From: Meconema thalassinum
Taxonomy: Eukaryota; Arthropoda; Insecta; Orthoptera; Tettigoniidae
Assembly: GCA_946902985.2 (NCBI GenBank)
Contig: OX336388.2
Coordinates: forward strand, 125,713,894 to 125,777,893
DNA length: 64,000 bases
Reading direction: 5' to 3'
Both the position numbers and the translations under genes were made by a program. Below the pieces are notes generated by a model. That model saw only the letters and a list, made by a program, of their open reading frames with translations, was not told where the DNA came from and made no database searches. Shown piece by piece: positions 20,071 to 32,490 of this stretch. The first letter of the stretch is position 1. Each line of letters begins with the position of its first letter.

Positions 20071-23024
20071 TTTATTTCTCATATCACACGTTCTTATCTC
20101 ACAAAATCTGACGGCACGAGCCTCGTGTTTCCGATCGACCTCTAATAGCCAAATGCACACGACTATCTTGCTGTGCAAGAGACTCTGAAATTAAAAAGAA
20201 TAATCGACAGCAGGCCTTGAAAGCGGAGTAGTTTTTTTTCTACTTGCATTGATAAGTGGCGATCAAATTTACACCTATTTTGTTGAAATTCATTGAACAC
20301 GTCGTAATTTCTTGCGTACGTAAATAAGCGGTGATGTAATTTACAGTTTTTTCGTTGAAATAACTTCACGGCAAGAGGATCAACGACGGAGACGACGTGT
20401 CCCTAATTTCTTGTGTACGTAAATAAGTGGTGATGTAATTTACAGTTATTTTGTTGAAATTTCTTCATGGCAAGAGGATCAACGGCCGAGATGACGTGTC
20501 CTTCATTAAGGCAGAGGATAATTCGGAATAAATTTGACATGAATGACTAGGAGTTTTCAGATTATAAGAACAGTGCTAAAAATTTGGTCTTAGTCCTGTC
20601 CTCTAATATTGGATTTCAAATGAAATATCAATTACAGTTTACATATCTATTAACACGGTAATAATAAATTAAGTTTCATTACAATACAAATGGTGTAAAA
20701 TGAGCTCATTGATGCTTCACATGTAGGCTACTTTTTGCCGACACGTATTACATCCACCAACAAGTCTGGATTTTATACGATGGTTTTAAAAGATAAAGAG
20801 TGCATGAGATTCGAGAAACTACGGCATACTTCAGAAAACTCACTCCATACTTTTTCGATATTTAGATAATTCTGAATTTTTCTATTTTAAAATAATAAAA
20901 TATTGCCGCAAGTAGCATATTTCTAAGTGAAGCTCAAAATTGCAGGTAGAGCAATAATGTGCAAACACCTAATAGCCTATCGAAGACAATAACCAAGAAA
21001 ATGAAAACAATGGCATGCGAAAATAACTAACCTTGTTTGTGTGTAAATTTTGTCTAATAACCTATGTTATTATGGTATTAGTAGTACTTTGTGTATTTGT
21101 AACTGAAGATAGGAGTGTTAAAGGAGGTGGGAGTGGGCTTATATGACGAACCGCCTCGGCATTTACATGGTATAGAAGTGGGATACCACGGAAACACAGG
21201 ATGACTTAGATGCGAATCGAGCCCTCCTCTTCTCTGTTTTCGCGTTGCAAGACAAAGCGATCCGTTCAAACCCTCAGATTAGAATTGTTTTCCGGAATCT
21301 CAATACGCATCCCCGAGACCACATAATATGGCCCGATATTTGACATTAAATATATTACATTCATATCCCGGGAAGTAAGTTTCAAAATTATAATTAATGC
21401 ATAACGCCGTTATATTAAACATTCGAATTTCATACTGTTAACAAATACCAACATTCTATTATTTGTCGATTTTAGGCACCATTAAAAACATATAGGCCCT
21501 ATGCGTAGCGTTAAGAATTGATATAGTTAATTACGGTACCTGAAATATTCTCTAATTGTGTAGATTAAATTAGAGCCAGTTCTATATGTAGAAATATGAT
21601 GAGATAATGAGAAAACTGACTTGTGTACCCAACGAACTACATCATTTGATGGATAGCAATCTTTTGCTACTGATATTATCTGAATTACTAACACGCAATA
21701 CAAATTCATTACCGTAACAATAATTTATTTGAAATAAGGCAATTCGGATATTTTAAGAGAGCATATTTAATGTTTAGCTTGTCGAGTAAGTATTATGTAC
21801 GTCTCTTAAGGTTTAGTTGATATAACGGTGGTCAACATACCGGTGTTCTTGTCAGAATTAATTCAGACAGCCATCTCATTTTTCAAAAGTTTCTATTTCT
21901 TTAATACAAACTATTTTGCTCAGGACTTAATATGACGGTATTCCTCATAAGTGGATCAATTAAAACTATTTTACATATAAAGCAGCTTGGAGGATGCGAT
22001 CCAGCAGTGGTCGAATTATGAAGAATGAGGAATGGTTTACATCAAGGGGTTACTTGATACGTGCAGCGGCTTGAGGGAGTCCGATTTTGCCTTTAAATCA
22101 GCACTGTCGACAATGCTGAGAAAAGAGTTCCGGTATTATGGAGACGTAACTGAGTTCCGGTATTATTAAGACATGAGATTCTCACTCAGTGGAGAGACCT
22201 GACCTTGAGTGCGCGTGGTGGGGGACGATACCGAGCATACGGCTGTTTACGATACCAATCTGAACTAGGGTATATTTTCCCGGCTTTGATGGAGATATGG
22301 ATGAGATAGAATCTCCTCTCAGTAATAAACGTCTTATCTCCAGATGAGTGAGCTAATAGCTTCCCCGCTGAGTCTATATTTTGTAATATAGTTCTGTGTT
22401 TCATGTGCCTTGAAACTTCATATTAAACAGGAAATATAAATAGCCTAAGAATCAAGGTATCAATCGTGTACCCCTCTCCCCCTCATTCCTAACCCCAAGG
22501 TTACTCTGCTACGAAGGTGAGAGGGGAACGAGGAACTGGCCTGTTGGGTGGAAGGAGAGCCCTCACCAGAGGGCGTGACTAGGAATAATCCAGGGTTTAC
22601 TGACACGAGGATATTTTCTACTAGAAATATAATGGTAACTAACATAAGTTTTTCGTTTAGCCTTGCATTGCTATGAGCCTCATAGCAAGCCATATTTCAT
22701 ACTGCTATGACAACCCAGGCCCGAGAAAAAGTTGTTTTACAAAATCCACAACAACTATTTAAAGAAACGTCAGATCAGATTAAAACTGCATATACTCGTT
22801 AACAATAAGTTCCTTTAAGACGTATTAGAGTTTCGTTACGATCCGATCAATACTTTTAACGTAATGATCCTTCTAAGTGAGCGCTCCGTGAACTTGGTAA
22901 GAAAAACCGGTACTTCTTTTGTTCAATCTGCTATAAAATTTTAACGAGATATAATGCAAATATTTACTCTATATCATTAAACGACAAATAAAACAAGGAA
23001 AATTTTGGTATAGGTTGTTCTTAT
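20071..23024. other. Unassigned AT-rich DNA
   Basis: Apart from the tandem repeats at 20225-20503, I recognised no gene, TIR pair or SINE head in this ~3-kb stretch. Short open frames such as 22186-22404 (-) have no family signature. Confidence 0.35.
20225..20503. repeat. Three ~100-bp tandem repeats
   Basis: TAATTTCTTGCGTACGTAAA at 20305 recurs as TAATTTCTTGTGTACGTAAA at 20404, a period of 99 bp, with shared GGCAAGAGGATCAACG and GACGTGTCC. A more divergent unit with GATAAGTGGCGATC and TTTTGTTGAAATTCA precedes it. Confidence 0.7.
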
Positions 23025-23031
23025 GTAAGAC

Positions 23032-24809
23032 CATGACGAATAGAAGGACCTAGTGTGAGGACTCCGCCATTATAGCACGGTAGTTTGTGGTCCCGCCGCT
23101 ACAAGCACTGTAAGCGATAATGTCCAACAACGTGTCCTGTTGTTGGGTCGAGCCAGGTCATAGAAAGTGCGCGAGAAGTTACTGTGTGAGATATTTGTGT
23201 GAATTAAATTGAATTTTCTTTGCATTCAGTTCTTAAATTCAGTTCATTGTGTCTTGTGTACATCAGCGTTTTGTGTTGTGGACTTCAAACATATTTCTTA
23301 TGCGGCTTTGTTAATTTAATAGTTGAACATGCCGTACTGTTTTTTGCCTGGCTGTAAGTCAGGGTATGGTAGAGTAGTTGACGATATACGATTTTTTTCA
23401 CCACCGAAGAATAAAAATCAATTTGAAAAATGGGCCAGAGCTATTCCACGAAAGGATACGGAGTTAACGCGAAGTATTAGAATTTGTCAAATTCATTTCT
23501 CTGATTATCTGATAGTAAAATCAGGTCATTTTATAGTGAATGGTGAAGAAGGGGAAATCTCTCGTGTGTGGTGGAAATTACGTCCTGGAGCAGTGCCTCA
23601 ATTTTTCCCTAATAAGTAGTGAGAATAAGTCCCGTAAAGCTTCCAACAGGAAAAAGAATCTGGGTCATTCTAGTGTACTTACTGATGCTGAAAAGACTAT
23701 AATATTGCTCAAAAGTCGCCTATAGAATGCTAACCGTAATTTAATTCGCGTTAGATCCTGCCTCAACTCGGCAAAATCGAGAATTAATTTGCTGGAGAAG
23801 CAGGTTGGAAATTCACAGGCATTTAATTACAAAGATAACGAACACCTTAGCAAGAAGGAAAAGATAATAGACACTATACTCAAGAAATGCCAGGAAAAAT
23901 CTCCCAATGGAATGAGGTACAGCAATGAATTCATTTTAGAGTGTTTATTGTTGAGAATAAAATCACCGAAAGGATTCAGTCATTGTCGGCGACATTATCT
24001 CTTGCCTCTGCCTTCAGAAAGTCGCTTGAGGAAACTTTGTAAAGGACTTAAGTGCCCTTATTGAATTAATACGCATAGTATAAATGCTATTTCAGACAAT
24101 TTTAAGGAAGAAAAGAATGATAATTCACGTTACGGTGTTGTAATTTTCGAAGAAGAGAAGCTAAGAGAAGAAATCGAGTTAAATAGCTTTTCTGATAAAG
24201 TAGATGGATTAGTTGATTCAGGAGAACACACACCTGACCTCCAGAAGAACGTACTTGCAAATCACGCTCTAGTGTTCATGTTCGTACCTTTCATGCATAT
24301 ATTGGGTGCAGCCAGTTGCTGTTTATGCAAGCAGAAATGCTACTCCAGGGGTCATTCTCGCAAAAATTCTAATATAGGTGATTTTGCGAGGGTGGCTGGC
24401 TTTACTTGTGATGGTAGTCAATCAAATGAAAAGGCCAGGAATTCGTTACGAGTAGTGGCAAGACAAGCTCTCTACAACCTCACATCCTTAATCCTGCAGA
24501 TGTTACGAGAAAGATCTGGGCTTTCTCCGACTGTTTACTCCAGGAATCTGTGCGTTCCGTAACATGTAATGAAGACCGTAGTTCTTTTTTCCGTGAATTA
24601 TATTTTCCATTGTGCCCTGCCATGCTATTTTAATTGTAACCGCTAATTACTTTTTAAAAGAGTATTAGTTACAAAGTAATTCGTTTCCCTTAGCACAATC
24701 CCTAAGACCAGCTGACCCCGGCAGTGTGGAACTTGCCTACTCTAGCGCTGCCTGGCGGGGCGCGCTTGAACTTCAGGAGTCTTCTCACTTTCTCCTTCTA
24801 TTCGTCATG
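23032..24809 (+). mobile_element. P-element-like transposon, internally deleted
   Basis: The terminal repeats are CATGACGAATAGAAGGACCT with GTGTGAGGACTCC and the inverse of CATGACGAATAGAAGGAGAA with GTGAGAAGACTCC. This is a ~31-bp TIR starting CATGA, as in the P superfamily. Near-identical flanks GTAAGAC (23025-23031) and GTAGGAC (24810-24816) look like a 7- to 8-bp target duplication. It encodes a THAP-domain transposase that stops short of the catalytic end. At 1.78 kb it is smaller than autonomous P-like elements. Confidence 0.75.
23329..24560 (+). pseudogene. THAP-domain P-like transposase, broken and C-terminally incomplete
   Basis: The N-terminus MPYCFLPGCKSG is a THAP zinc finger: C4, C9, C53, H56 (RICQIHF), W35, P40 and the closing AVPQFF at residues 88-93. 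After a stop at 23617-23619 the gene continues in other frames with a coiled coil (KSRINLLEKQVGN), KGFSHCRRHYLLPLPSESRL, LRKLCKGLKCPY, a GVVIFEEEKLREEIELNS block (start of the RNase H-like core) and NVLANHALVFMFVPF. Several stops intervene and homology ends near RNLCVP at 24560, so most of the catalytic domain is lacking. Confidence 0.75.
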
Positions 24810-24940
24810 GTAGGACTAAGGGTAAAGGTTTTATTGACCTCAAAACTCGAGTATCTATACTTATTTCCCCGACAGTAGTTCCAAGTACTGACAGTGAGAG
24901 TAGACAGAGCTTATAGAGAGGGCGCGCAAGGTAGTCCCAA

Positions 24941-25009
24941 CACACACCCAAAGTACATGGGGCTACATGACCGCGTTGTCGCAGCCCCTAAACTAAGGAA
25001 TCAACCAAA
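24941..25009 (+). mobile_element. SINE family A, 3' fragment
   Basis: This is the SINE 3' end only, from ACACCCAAAGTACATGGGGC to CCTAAACTAAGG and (ACCAA)n. It is followed by GTTTGCAGACGGTTATAAGG, the same flank found after the SINE ending at 26425. Confidence 0.65.
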
Positions 25010-25365
25010 GTTTGCAGACGGTTATAAGGTTATCACGGAACCAAACTATTTTACAAAACAATCATCCTCCCTATATTATTCTGCTAAGGTCCCAGTCCAG
25101 TTTTGTACCGAAAATAAGGTCCTGTTAACACCAAACTACACATATGGGGTACCTACAGGTTCCGCATAACCCAATGTGTACGCGAAACTCACTCAATTAC
25201 TCTTTAAATGCCTCACAATTAAATAAATACCTTAAAACATGTATATTTACAATGAGATAATGAAAGAATGCAACCCGGTAACCATGGTAACAGAATCTCA
25301 CAGGTCCATCTATTTCTGTAATATGCAATGCAATTCCAATTATTACATTACTGTGAAAGATTTTG
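25010..25365. other. Unassigned DNA between SINE copies
   Basis: It begins with the GCAGACGGTTATAAGGTTAT flank shared with 26430-26465. It otherwise shows no recognisable feature. Confidence 0.4.
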
Positions 25366-25886
25366 GCGGCTTCGGTGGCGTAGTTGGTAGCATGCTGAGC
25401 TTCTATGCCCAAGATAGCGGGTTCAAACCCGGCCGAAGCCGTCGGATTTTTTAAGAGCGTTAAAAATCCCTCAGTATGCCTTCCTTCGGAGGGGAAGTAA
25501 AGCCGGCGGTCCCATGTCATAGATTTATGGCATGTTAAAGATCTTTCCACTAATTACACCTGTGTGAAACTAATTTGGATAGGTTAAGAATATAAACAAC
25601 GCTCTTAGGTTGCTACGTTCGTTGCCAAGAGCCGACTGCGGTGGCGTCTAGTAGCTGGTTCTGAACTAGGCCTAGTAGTCGTTGACGGTGGCGTTTGGCG
25701 GCAAAAGTAGGAACTATTTGAAAATTCAAAGTTGCAGTCCCTACTTGAATTAAAAAACAGATACACACACTAATACAGTCATCACAATTAACACCGGTTA
25801 TCAGACAGATTCTACACACACCCAAAGTACACGGGGCTACATGACCGCGTTGTCGCAGCCCCTAAACTAAGGAACCAACCAACCAA
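25366..25886 (+). mobile_element. Full-length tRNA-derived SINE (family A)
   Basis: The head is CGGCTTCGGTGGCGTAGTTG with A box GTGGCGTAGTTGG and B box GGGTTCAAACCC. The head can fold with GGCTTCGG pairing CCGAAGCC like a tRNA acceptor stem. The body contains CTTCCTTCGGAGGGGAAGTA and GACTGCGGTGGCGTCTAGTA. It ends (ACCAA)n. ACTGTGAAAGATT before the head and after the 3' end (25886-25898) is the likely target duplication. Confidence 0.8.
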
Positions 25887-25906
25887 CTGTGAAAGATTGC
25901 AGACGG

Positions 25907-26425
25907 CGGCTTCGGTGGCGTAGTTGGTAGCATGTTGAGCTTCTATGCCCAAAATAGCGGGTTCAAACCTGGCCGAAGCCGTCGGATTTTTTAAGAGCGT
26001 TAAAAATCCCTCAGTATGCCTTCCTTCGGAGGGGAAGTAAAGCCGGCGGTTCCATGTCATAGATTTATGGCATGTTAAAGAACTTTCCACTAATTACACC
26101 TGTGTAAAACTAAATTGTATAGGTTAAGAATGTAAACAACGCTCTTAGGTTGCTACGTTCGTTGCCAAGAGCCGACTGCGGTGGCGTCTAGTAGCTGAGT
26201 TCTGAACTAGGCCTAGTAGTCGTTGACGGTGGCGTTTGGTGGCAAAAGTAGGAACTATTTGAAAAATTCAAAGTTGCAGTCCTTACTAGAATTAAAAAAA
26301 CAGATACACACACTAATACAGTCATCACAATTAACACCGGTTATCAGACAGATTCTACACACACCCAAAGTACACGGGGCTACATGACCGTGTTGTCGCA
26401 GCCCCTAAACTAAGGAACCAACCAA
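25907..26425 (+). mobile_element. Full-length tRNA-derived SINE (family A), second copy in tandem
   Basis: Nearly identical to the copy at 25366 and separated from it by about 20 bp. TTGCAGACGG before and TTGTAGACGG after look like its own target duplication. Confidence 0.8.
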
Positions 26426-26571
26426 AGTTTGTAGACGGTTATAAGGTTATCACGGAACCAAATTAAGCTGTAAAATTCATCAATACATACAATATAATGC
26501 GCTTAAGTGGATCGGTGGCATTCAAAAGAAAATGGGAAATAACAAAATATATAAAGGGAATATAACTCAAT

Positions 26572-26604
26572 TATGACGCGAGCGAAGCCGCAGGTGCCTG
26601 CTAG
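26572..26604 (+). mobile_element. Helitron-like 3' end
   Basis: ATGACGCGAGCGAAGCCGCA, then GGTGCCTGCTAG, ends at 26604 next to T. The same kind of end occurs on the minus strand at 63668. The 5' end of this element was not found. Confidence 0.4.
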
Positions 26605-26615
26605 TATATATAATT

Positions 26616-27559
26616 TCAGTAGTATAGAACCCTCCTGCGGCACTCACAAGTGACCGATCGTGTCAAATGACATTGGCAGTGACGAATTTGAGCCTAATTT
26701 CATAAATGTTTATAATTTCTTAAAAAAATTACTTAATAAAGTACGAAGTGTTCGATTTGCAGATACTGTTGCTGTAGGAAAATACGCTCCATAATTGCTG
26801 TCCACTTCACATTTTGGCCGCTGTGACGCCTGTTCCATGTCATTTTAACATTCTGAGGTCTTTTCTTTTTCATTTTGCATGGATTTCAGAAACAGTAAAT
26901 CAAAGGAATGAGTACGGTACTAGAATCGTATAATTTCATAAATATCGAATAACCGGTGAGTGTTACAGCTAAGCTGACAACCAATGTAGCCTACTCAACA
27001 CACAAATTACATTAGCAGTGACGAATTGCATTACAATATAATAAATATTTGTAAGAAGTGTGCGATTTGCAAATACTGTTGCGGTAGGAAAATACGAGAC
27101 AACATTGGTGTTCAGTTCGCATTTTGGCCGTAGAGACTCATGCCCAAACTATTAAACGTTAATTCATTTACATGTTGGCTGTCAATCAATGGACTCAGCA
27201 CACAATTGACATTAGCAGTGACGAATATTGCATTCTAATCTCATAAATATAGATTTTTGTAAAACGTGTAGAATTTGCAAATACCGATGGTCTAACATGC
27301 TGAAATTATGGGTTGTCTAAAACCTTAAAACTATCAAACATTAATTCTTTTACAGGTTTTCTTCTGCATTCTAATTTCATAAATATCGATTTTTTTAGTG
27401 TGCGATTTGCAAAAATTCTAACTGAAATGTAAATAGTGTTCTATGATCATTTGGTTGAAATAAAAACATAACAGCATTTTTCTTTAAGTCTCTCATTATA
27501 AACCTATTGGGGAAAGTGTGGTTTATGAACAAGCGAAATTTCTCGCGCGAGTCCGCTAG
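26616..27559 (+). mobile_element. Non-autonomous Helitron-like element, copy 2, with an internal repeat module
   Basis: It starts TCAGTAGTATAGAACCCTCC and ends TCTCGCGCGAGTCCGCTAG next to T, both shared with 1228-1751. The palindrome CTCGCGCGAG supplies the 3' hairpin. A module with ACATTAGCAGTGACGAATTG, ATTTCATAAATAT and GTGCGATTTGCAAATACTG occurs about four times (near 26680, 27005, 27210 and 27365), making this copy longer than copy 1. Confidence 0.6.
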
Positions 27560-27604
27560 TCAATTTTTTTTTTCGAACAGTTTCAGCCAAGGATCATGCA
27601 AGTA

Positions 27605-27714
27605 TAATCACAATTAACACCGGTTATCAGACAGATTCTACACACACACCCAAAGTACACGGGACTACATGACCGCGTTGTCGCAGCTCCTAAACTAAGG
27701 AACCAACCAACCAA
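27605..27714 (+). mobile_element. SINE family A, 3' fragment
   Basis: From CACAATTAACACCGGTTATC to AAACTAAGGAACCAACCAAC, matching the last ~110 bp of the full SINE. 5'-truncated. Confidence 0.7.
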
Positions 27715-28354
27715 ATCCGAGCAGACAATCAATGCTTGATAATACGTAATTCACACATAAAAAAACAGTGGAACACACAAATTAGATCGCGTGTAGCGCA
27801 CTGTTATGTATAATATAACACCGTTAGTATTTTAGGGATCACATTTACTGATTATAACAGGATAATACCAGGGCCGGTGTATGGGGTGCCACAGCACCGG
27901 GGCCCCGGCCGGGCCCAATGATATAATGTAAATTTTTGTGGTTGGTACACAATTCTAGGCCTACCTCATCCAATTCCATCCGGGAAACTGGAAATGTGTG
28001 TAGCTTTTAAATTAACTAGATTTTTATTTATGCCATGCAAATCAAACTTAAGTTGCAAGCCTACTGTTCTAAAAATTGATGTTGGCAATGCTGCACAACA
28101 ATCTATGAAGCACGTGCGCGAGGATTCCCGCACCGAGGAAGGGTTTTCCCCGCTGTCCCCGCACTGTGCTGCGTAAATAATGATTTGTAATCCACTGTCA
28201 GTCAATTGTCTAATCCAGGAATAGCATTACGTTGTGTTAGTGATTCACCGCGGTTTGTGTGATTTGGAAACGTCAGTTTTAATGGTGTCGGTGTGTAATA
28301 TTGTTCGATTATGGATTACAATTTAGAAGGCGTATAGTGTGTTTTTAGTGAAAC

Positions 28355-29615
28355 TTAATAAGAGTTGTAATTACAAACACAAATCAGGTGCTCAAAAAAG
28401 GAAGGAAAGAGAAGACAGGGAGTTGAAGGAAAGAGAATCGGAGAAAGGCCCGCTATCGCTTGGACAGTTTTTAAAATGTCCTCCATCATTGTCAGTTATA
28501 GAAGAGGGTAACATTACCGATAGTAATAGTTATAAAGTAGGTGTTTTACCTACAAATGAACAACAAAATGAAATCGAATCAAACAAGGAAGAACCAGTTC
28601 CCATCACTGAAACAGGGACTCCTAGTCCTATTCAGTCTGTGTCGCCTACGGATATTGAATCTATCAAAGGTCACAAACCGCCTTTACCTTTGCCAGACAA
28701 ATATGTTGATGTAGGTGACCCCGATTTTGATAGCAACTGAGACTTAAAATACCCTCATGTTCCTTTGCCTGAACAATTTCCTTTGGATTCGGTAGGCTAT
28801 TTTGTTCCCGTGTCGGTCTTCCAAAAGAAACTTACGCATGGTGAACTAAGTACTCGTGATTGTCTTGTTTGGAGCAAGGTTAAGAAAGCGTTTTACTGTG
28901 TGCCTTGCAGAATATTCAGTACGTTGCCCCAGCCAAAACGATTTTCGTTCGCTCTTTCTGAAGGATATTCTTCGGAAAAACGCTGGAAACACCTCTTCAA
29001 TAAAGTGCCAGAACATGAGAGTAGTTCCAGTTATAAAAACTGCTATGTTGAGTGAAAGTCAGAAGTGATCAAATCAAAAAATTATAAATGGCTAATGGAC
29101 TTAATCTTTCACTCCATTCAACAAGAAAAGGACAAGTGGCGTATTCTTTTAAAGCGACTTCTTAATGTCACTTTATTCCTAGCTGAAAGAGGACTTGCTT
29201 TTCGGGGTAGTATTGATAAAGTCGGGAACCCCTCAAATGGCATTTGGGGGGGATTTTAGAACTGCTGGCCAATTATGATCCAGTTTTGAGTGAACATTCA
29301 AATATAGTCCGCTCGTTTCAAGAAAAGGGAGAAAGAATGAAAGTGAATTATCTGTCTCATGATATTCAAAATGAGTTTATTACTCTTTGCGCTGCCCAAG
29401 TTACGAAGAACATTTCAGAAGAAAGAGAAATGGCAAAATACTATGCCATAATAATTGACGCAACACCAGATTCTGCACATGTTGAACAGACTGCGTTTCT
29501 TTTGAAATACGTTTATTTGACTGAAAATGAAACTCGGCCTTACCAAGGCTACTTGGCTTTACCGACTGTACCAAAATAAGAGTGGAGAAGCCATTGCAGA
29601 ACTTATTTTAGATTA
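28355..29615 (+). pseudogene. hAT transposase (ZMYM1/DUF4371-like), N-terminal and core part
   Basis: It reads YKHKSGAQKRKEREDRELK and GPLSLGQFLK, then LPEQFPLDSVGYFVPVSV and LVWSKVKKAFYCVPCRIFS (TTF-type zinc-finger region), LFLAERGLAFRGSIDKVGNP and KYYAIIIDATPDSAHVEQTA. The last carries the first catalytic aspartate in the DATPD motif typical of the DUF4371 group. Stops and a frameshift break it (about 28738, 29053, 29259, 29577). It is cut at GCTAAAGG (29616) by a nested hAT and resumes at 33092. Confidence 0.8.
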
Positions 29616-31439
29616 GCTAAAGGCAGGGCCGTGGAGAGCGGCGACGGGCCCTGGGGCTGTAATCTCCCGGGCCCCCCTCTATAACCAAATTCTGTAAATT
29701 TAAATTATAATCCTCGTAAATTTTCACAAACTGATTTTGCGCATTGTTTTGCACAAAATGATCATCACGAATTCAATTTCAAGAATATAAAAAACAGCAA
29801 TAATAATAATAATAATAATTGTATTAAATTGTATTGAATGTTTATACCTGACAAGCGCGTACCAATGCATTATTTTCAATCAACAAAAATAAATATAAGA
29901 GTAAAGCCATCGAAAACTAGATAATTTTCATTAGTTTACTATACTGTTTAGTTTTGGCGTTTGACAGATCTAAATTTGCCCCGACGAGGTAACACTGTAA
30001 GCATGCACAGTGTTCAGATATAAAGTTCTGCGGGTCCTCTTTGATATCAATAATTTTAGAGCTTCAGTGATACTCGTAAAAGCAATATGCTCGTTTGTCG
30101 TACACAAATTTGAAAAGAAAATGCATTTACCGGACCGTAATTTCATCGCATTTACAGTATTTAACTTGAGGAAAAATTTCACATTGAAAAAAGCTGTTGT
30201 CCATTAACTCGGAAACAGGTGGGTTCGAATTCCACCGTCAGTGATTGTAAGCATAATTTCCATGATTCATCGTTTTAACCCTATAGCCAAAGGTTGCAGT
30301 TGCACCATCGTACATTCATTTTCTCCCCAATTATATCCCAAATTAATTAATAATATATGATTAACTTCAGATATAGATTGTCGGACAGAGTTCTACACGC
30401 ACAGTAGAAAGGACTGTTGACCACGACGTCCTCAGACTCAAAACTTAATCAACAGGAAGTTCAGCTCGCTGTGTTAAAAGAGGTGGAAAATTGTATACTG
30501 TACACTGTGCAGTACTACAGCCTCTGTGACATATGACGTAATCTCTTTTCATAATGAAAACATAATTTTTACAAAAAGTCAAGACTTATTTTAAAATTTG
30601 TTTTACATACAGTGCTTTTATGTTGACATTCTTAAAATTTGCTGTCCTTGAAGAGTCACGCCCCTGCGTCTAAGCCTAAACGCTGGTAAGTGTTTTGATT
30701 GAACGGCGATCACACAACTTTGTACATTATACAAAGCAAAATATATTTTCATAATTAGCCTCAGGTATACAGTACTCGTACGTACAAGTCAAGTTAGATT
30801 GCAGCTGATCAGTGATTTGTTTTCACAAAAGAAGAAAATGTGAATTTGAACTATATTTTGTAATTTGCAGTCTGTGGATTTCTTATAATTTAATATTGCA
30901 TTGCAGTAAACCAAATTAGAGTCAGATTCTCCTAAAAAGCCCCAACCCTATCTATGACTGGTGACAATCAGCGGCGGATTTAAGTCAAAATTATGGGGGA
31001 GTGGACACACATGGGATCTGGGATCTGGAATATCACCAAGCTCAGAGTGGGGTCCGGAGATCCTCCTCCGGAAAATGTTGCGAAAATTAGGTCGATATTA
31101 TTGAGGTAAAGGCCATTTGGGTGATCAGTTTTGTGATATTTTGGAGTAAAAATTTGGTGACCATTGACATTTAGTGGCTAAATAAAAGTCTCTCCAATAT
31201 TGAAGTAAAAGCTCATTCAATAACGCGGAGGCCTTCAGAAACAAACCGGAAAATTAACGCGTCAGCAAATACTGAATTAAAGCGTATCACGGAAGGGCTT
31301 GATTCGCAAGGGAAAGTATCTCTTCGCGTCCTGAAATATAAGTGCTTTGCAGATCGATGCTGCTCTTTGGAATAAACGGCGTAGAAATGTCCAATAATGA
31401 TAATAGCCACTGCACCAGCACAAAACAAAATTGTATTTA

Positions 31440-31838
31440 TATAATAATAATAATAATAATAATAATATCGTATGGCCTCGGGTGCTGAGTGAAAGCTTTG
31501 TTATTTGCACCCAGAGGGCTGCTTGCATGTCGAATTTTTTTAGTTCCTTGGAACGCTATGAAAGTCAAGGAGGTTAGATATCTAAGATCCTTGACACTAT
31601 AGCGCTTTCTAGTAGAGAATGGAGGAACTTTGTGTTGGCGGAAAATCCCGAGATTAGTTTTACCATTATGAACACGGCCTACTGAATTCAAATGGGTTCT
31701 TTAACATGCCAACAACGTAAGACATGCGTGTTGTGGTTTTTGTCGCCTTTCAAAAATCACTTACCATGGCCATGAGCGAACCTGCAAGCTTGGGGTTGGT
31801 AGTCCGACACGTTAACCACTCACCCACCGTGGCAATAC
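31440..31838 (-). mobile_element. tRNA-derived SINE (family B), copy 3
   Basis: Read from 31838 down: CCACGGTGGGTGAGTGGTTA, a tRNA-like A box, then AAGCTTGCAGGTTCGCTCAT, shared body CATGTTAAAGAACCCATTTG, ending at a (ATT)n tail at 31440-31466. Lies inside the nested hAT. Confidence 0.7.
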
Positions 31839-31966
31839 TTCATCTTAATTTTCTTCTAAATTAAGCAGAGTTCAAATATTTGGTCTTAGGAAAATCTGCG
31901 CGGTTGCCTATATGCAATATATTAATTTCTCCATCGCCATGAACACCGCTGACGTTACTTATTGTT

Positions 31967-32490
31967 TTTTAAGGGGCGGAACAGCTAGGTCATCTGCCCT
32001 TACCACTGACGTTCCATGAGAAGAATTGGAAAACAAAGTTAAGTGCCCTAGCTTAATTGTCATTTTTCTCCTGGTTAATTAAGCACTCAGTCCAGAAAAA
32101 TACTCGAAAGTTACCTTAGTTTCAGCCTTTGGATACATTTCCCAACTCTAGTACCAATAGTAATATAGGTTTTCAATAAATCCGTTAATTGGAAATGATT
32201 TACACACGAACCCAAGTACCTAGGATTGTTGATCGTATTGAATGAACCAGTAATAATAATAATAATAATAATAATACTGCACCTTAACATACAGATTATT
32301 TAAATGTTAGCATTTTTTCTCAATTCAGTATATGAGAAGATGAACAATTTTGCATGAATTTCTTCTATCTGCGTCTGACAACAGAGTCATCCCACCCTTT
32401 CGCAAGATATTTAACCAACAATGATATTTTTTCACATAGTGCGAAAGTGAACTACTAGGGAACGATGATCTCGCTGTTCCGCCCCTTAAA
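31967..32490. repeat. Inverted pair of family E head sequences
   Basis: TTAAGGGGCGGAACAGCTAG at 31970 is mirrored by CGCTGTTCCGCCCCTTAA at 32472-32489. This may be a small foldback element or two facing repeat fragments. The interior has an (AAT)n run and no ORF of note. Confidence 0.4.

Noticed and set aside
25370..25445. A possible tRNA gene (cloverleaf-like with A and B boxes)
   Set aside because: The same head with the same ~450-bp downstream body occurs several times with (ACCAA)n tails and target duplications, so it is a SINE head.
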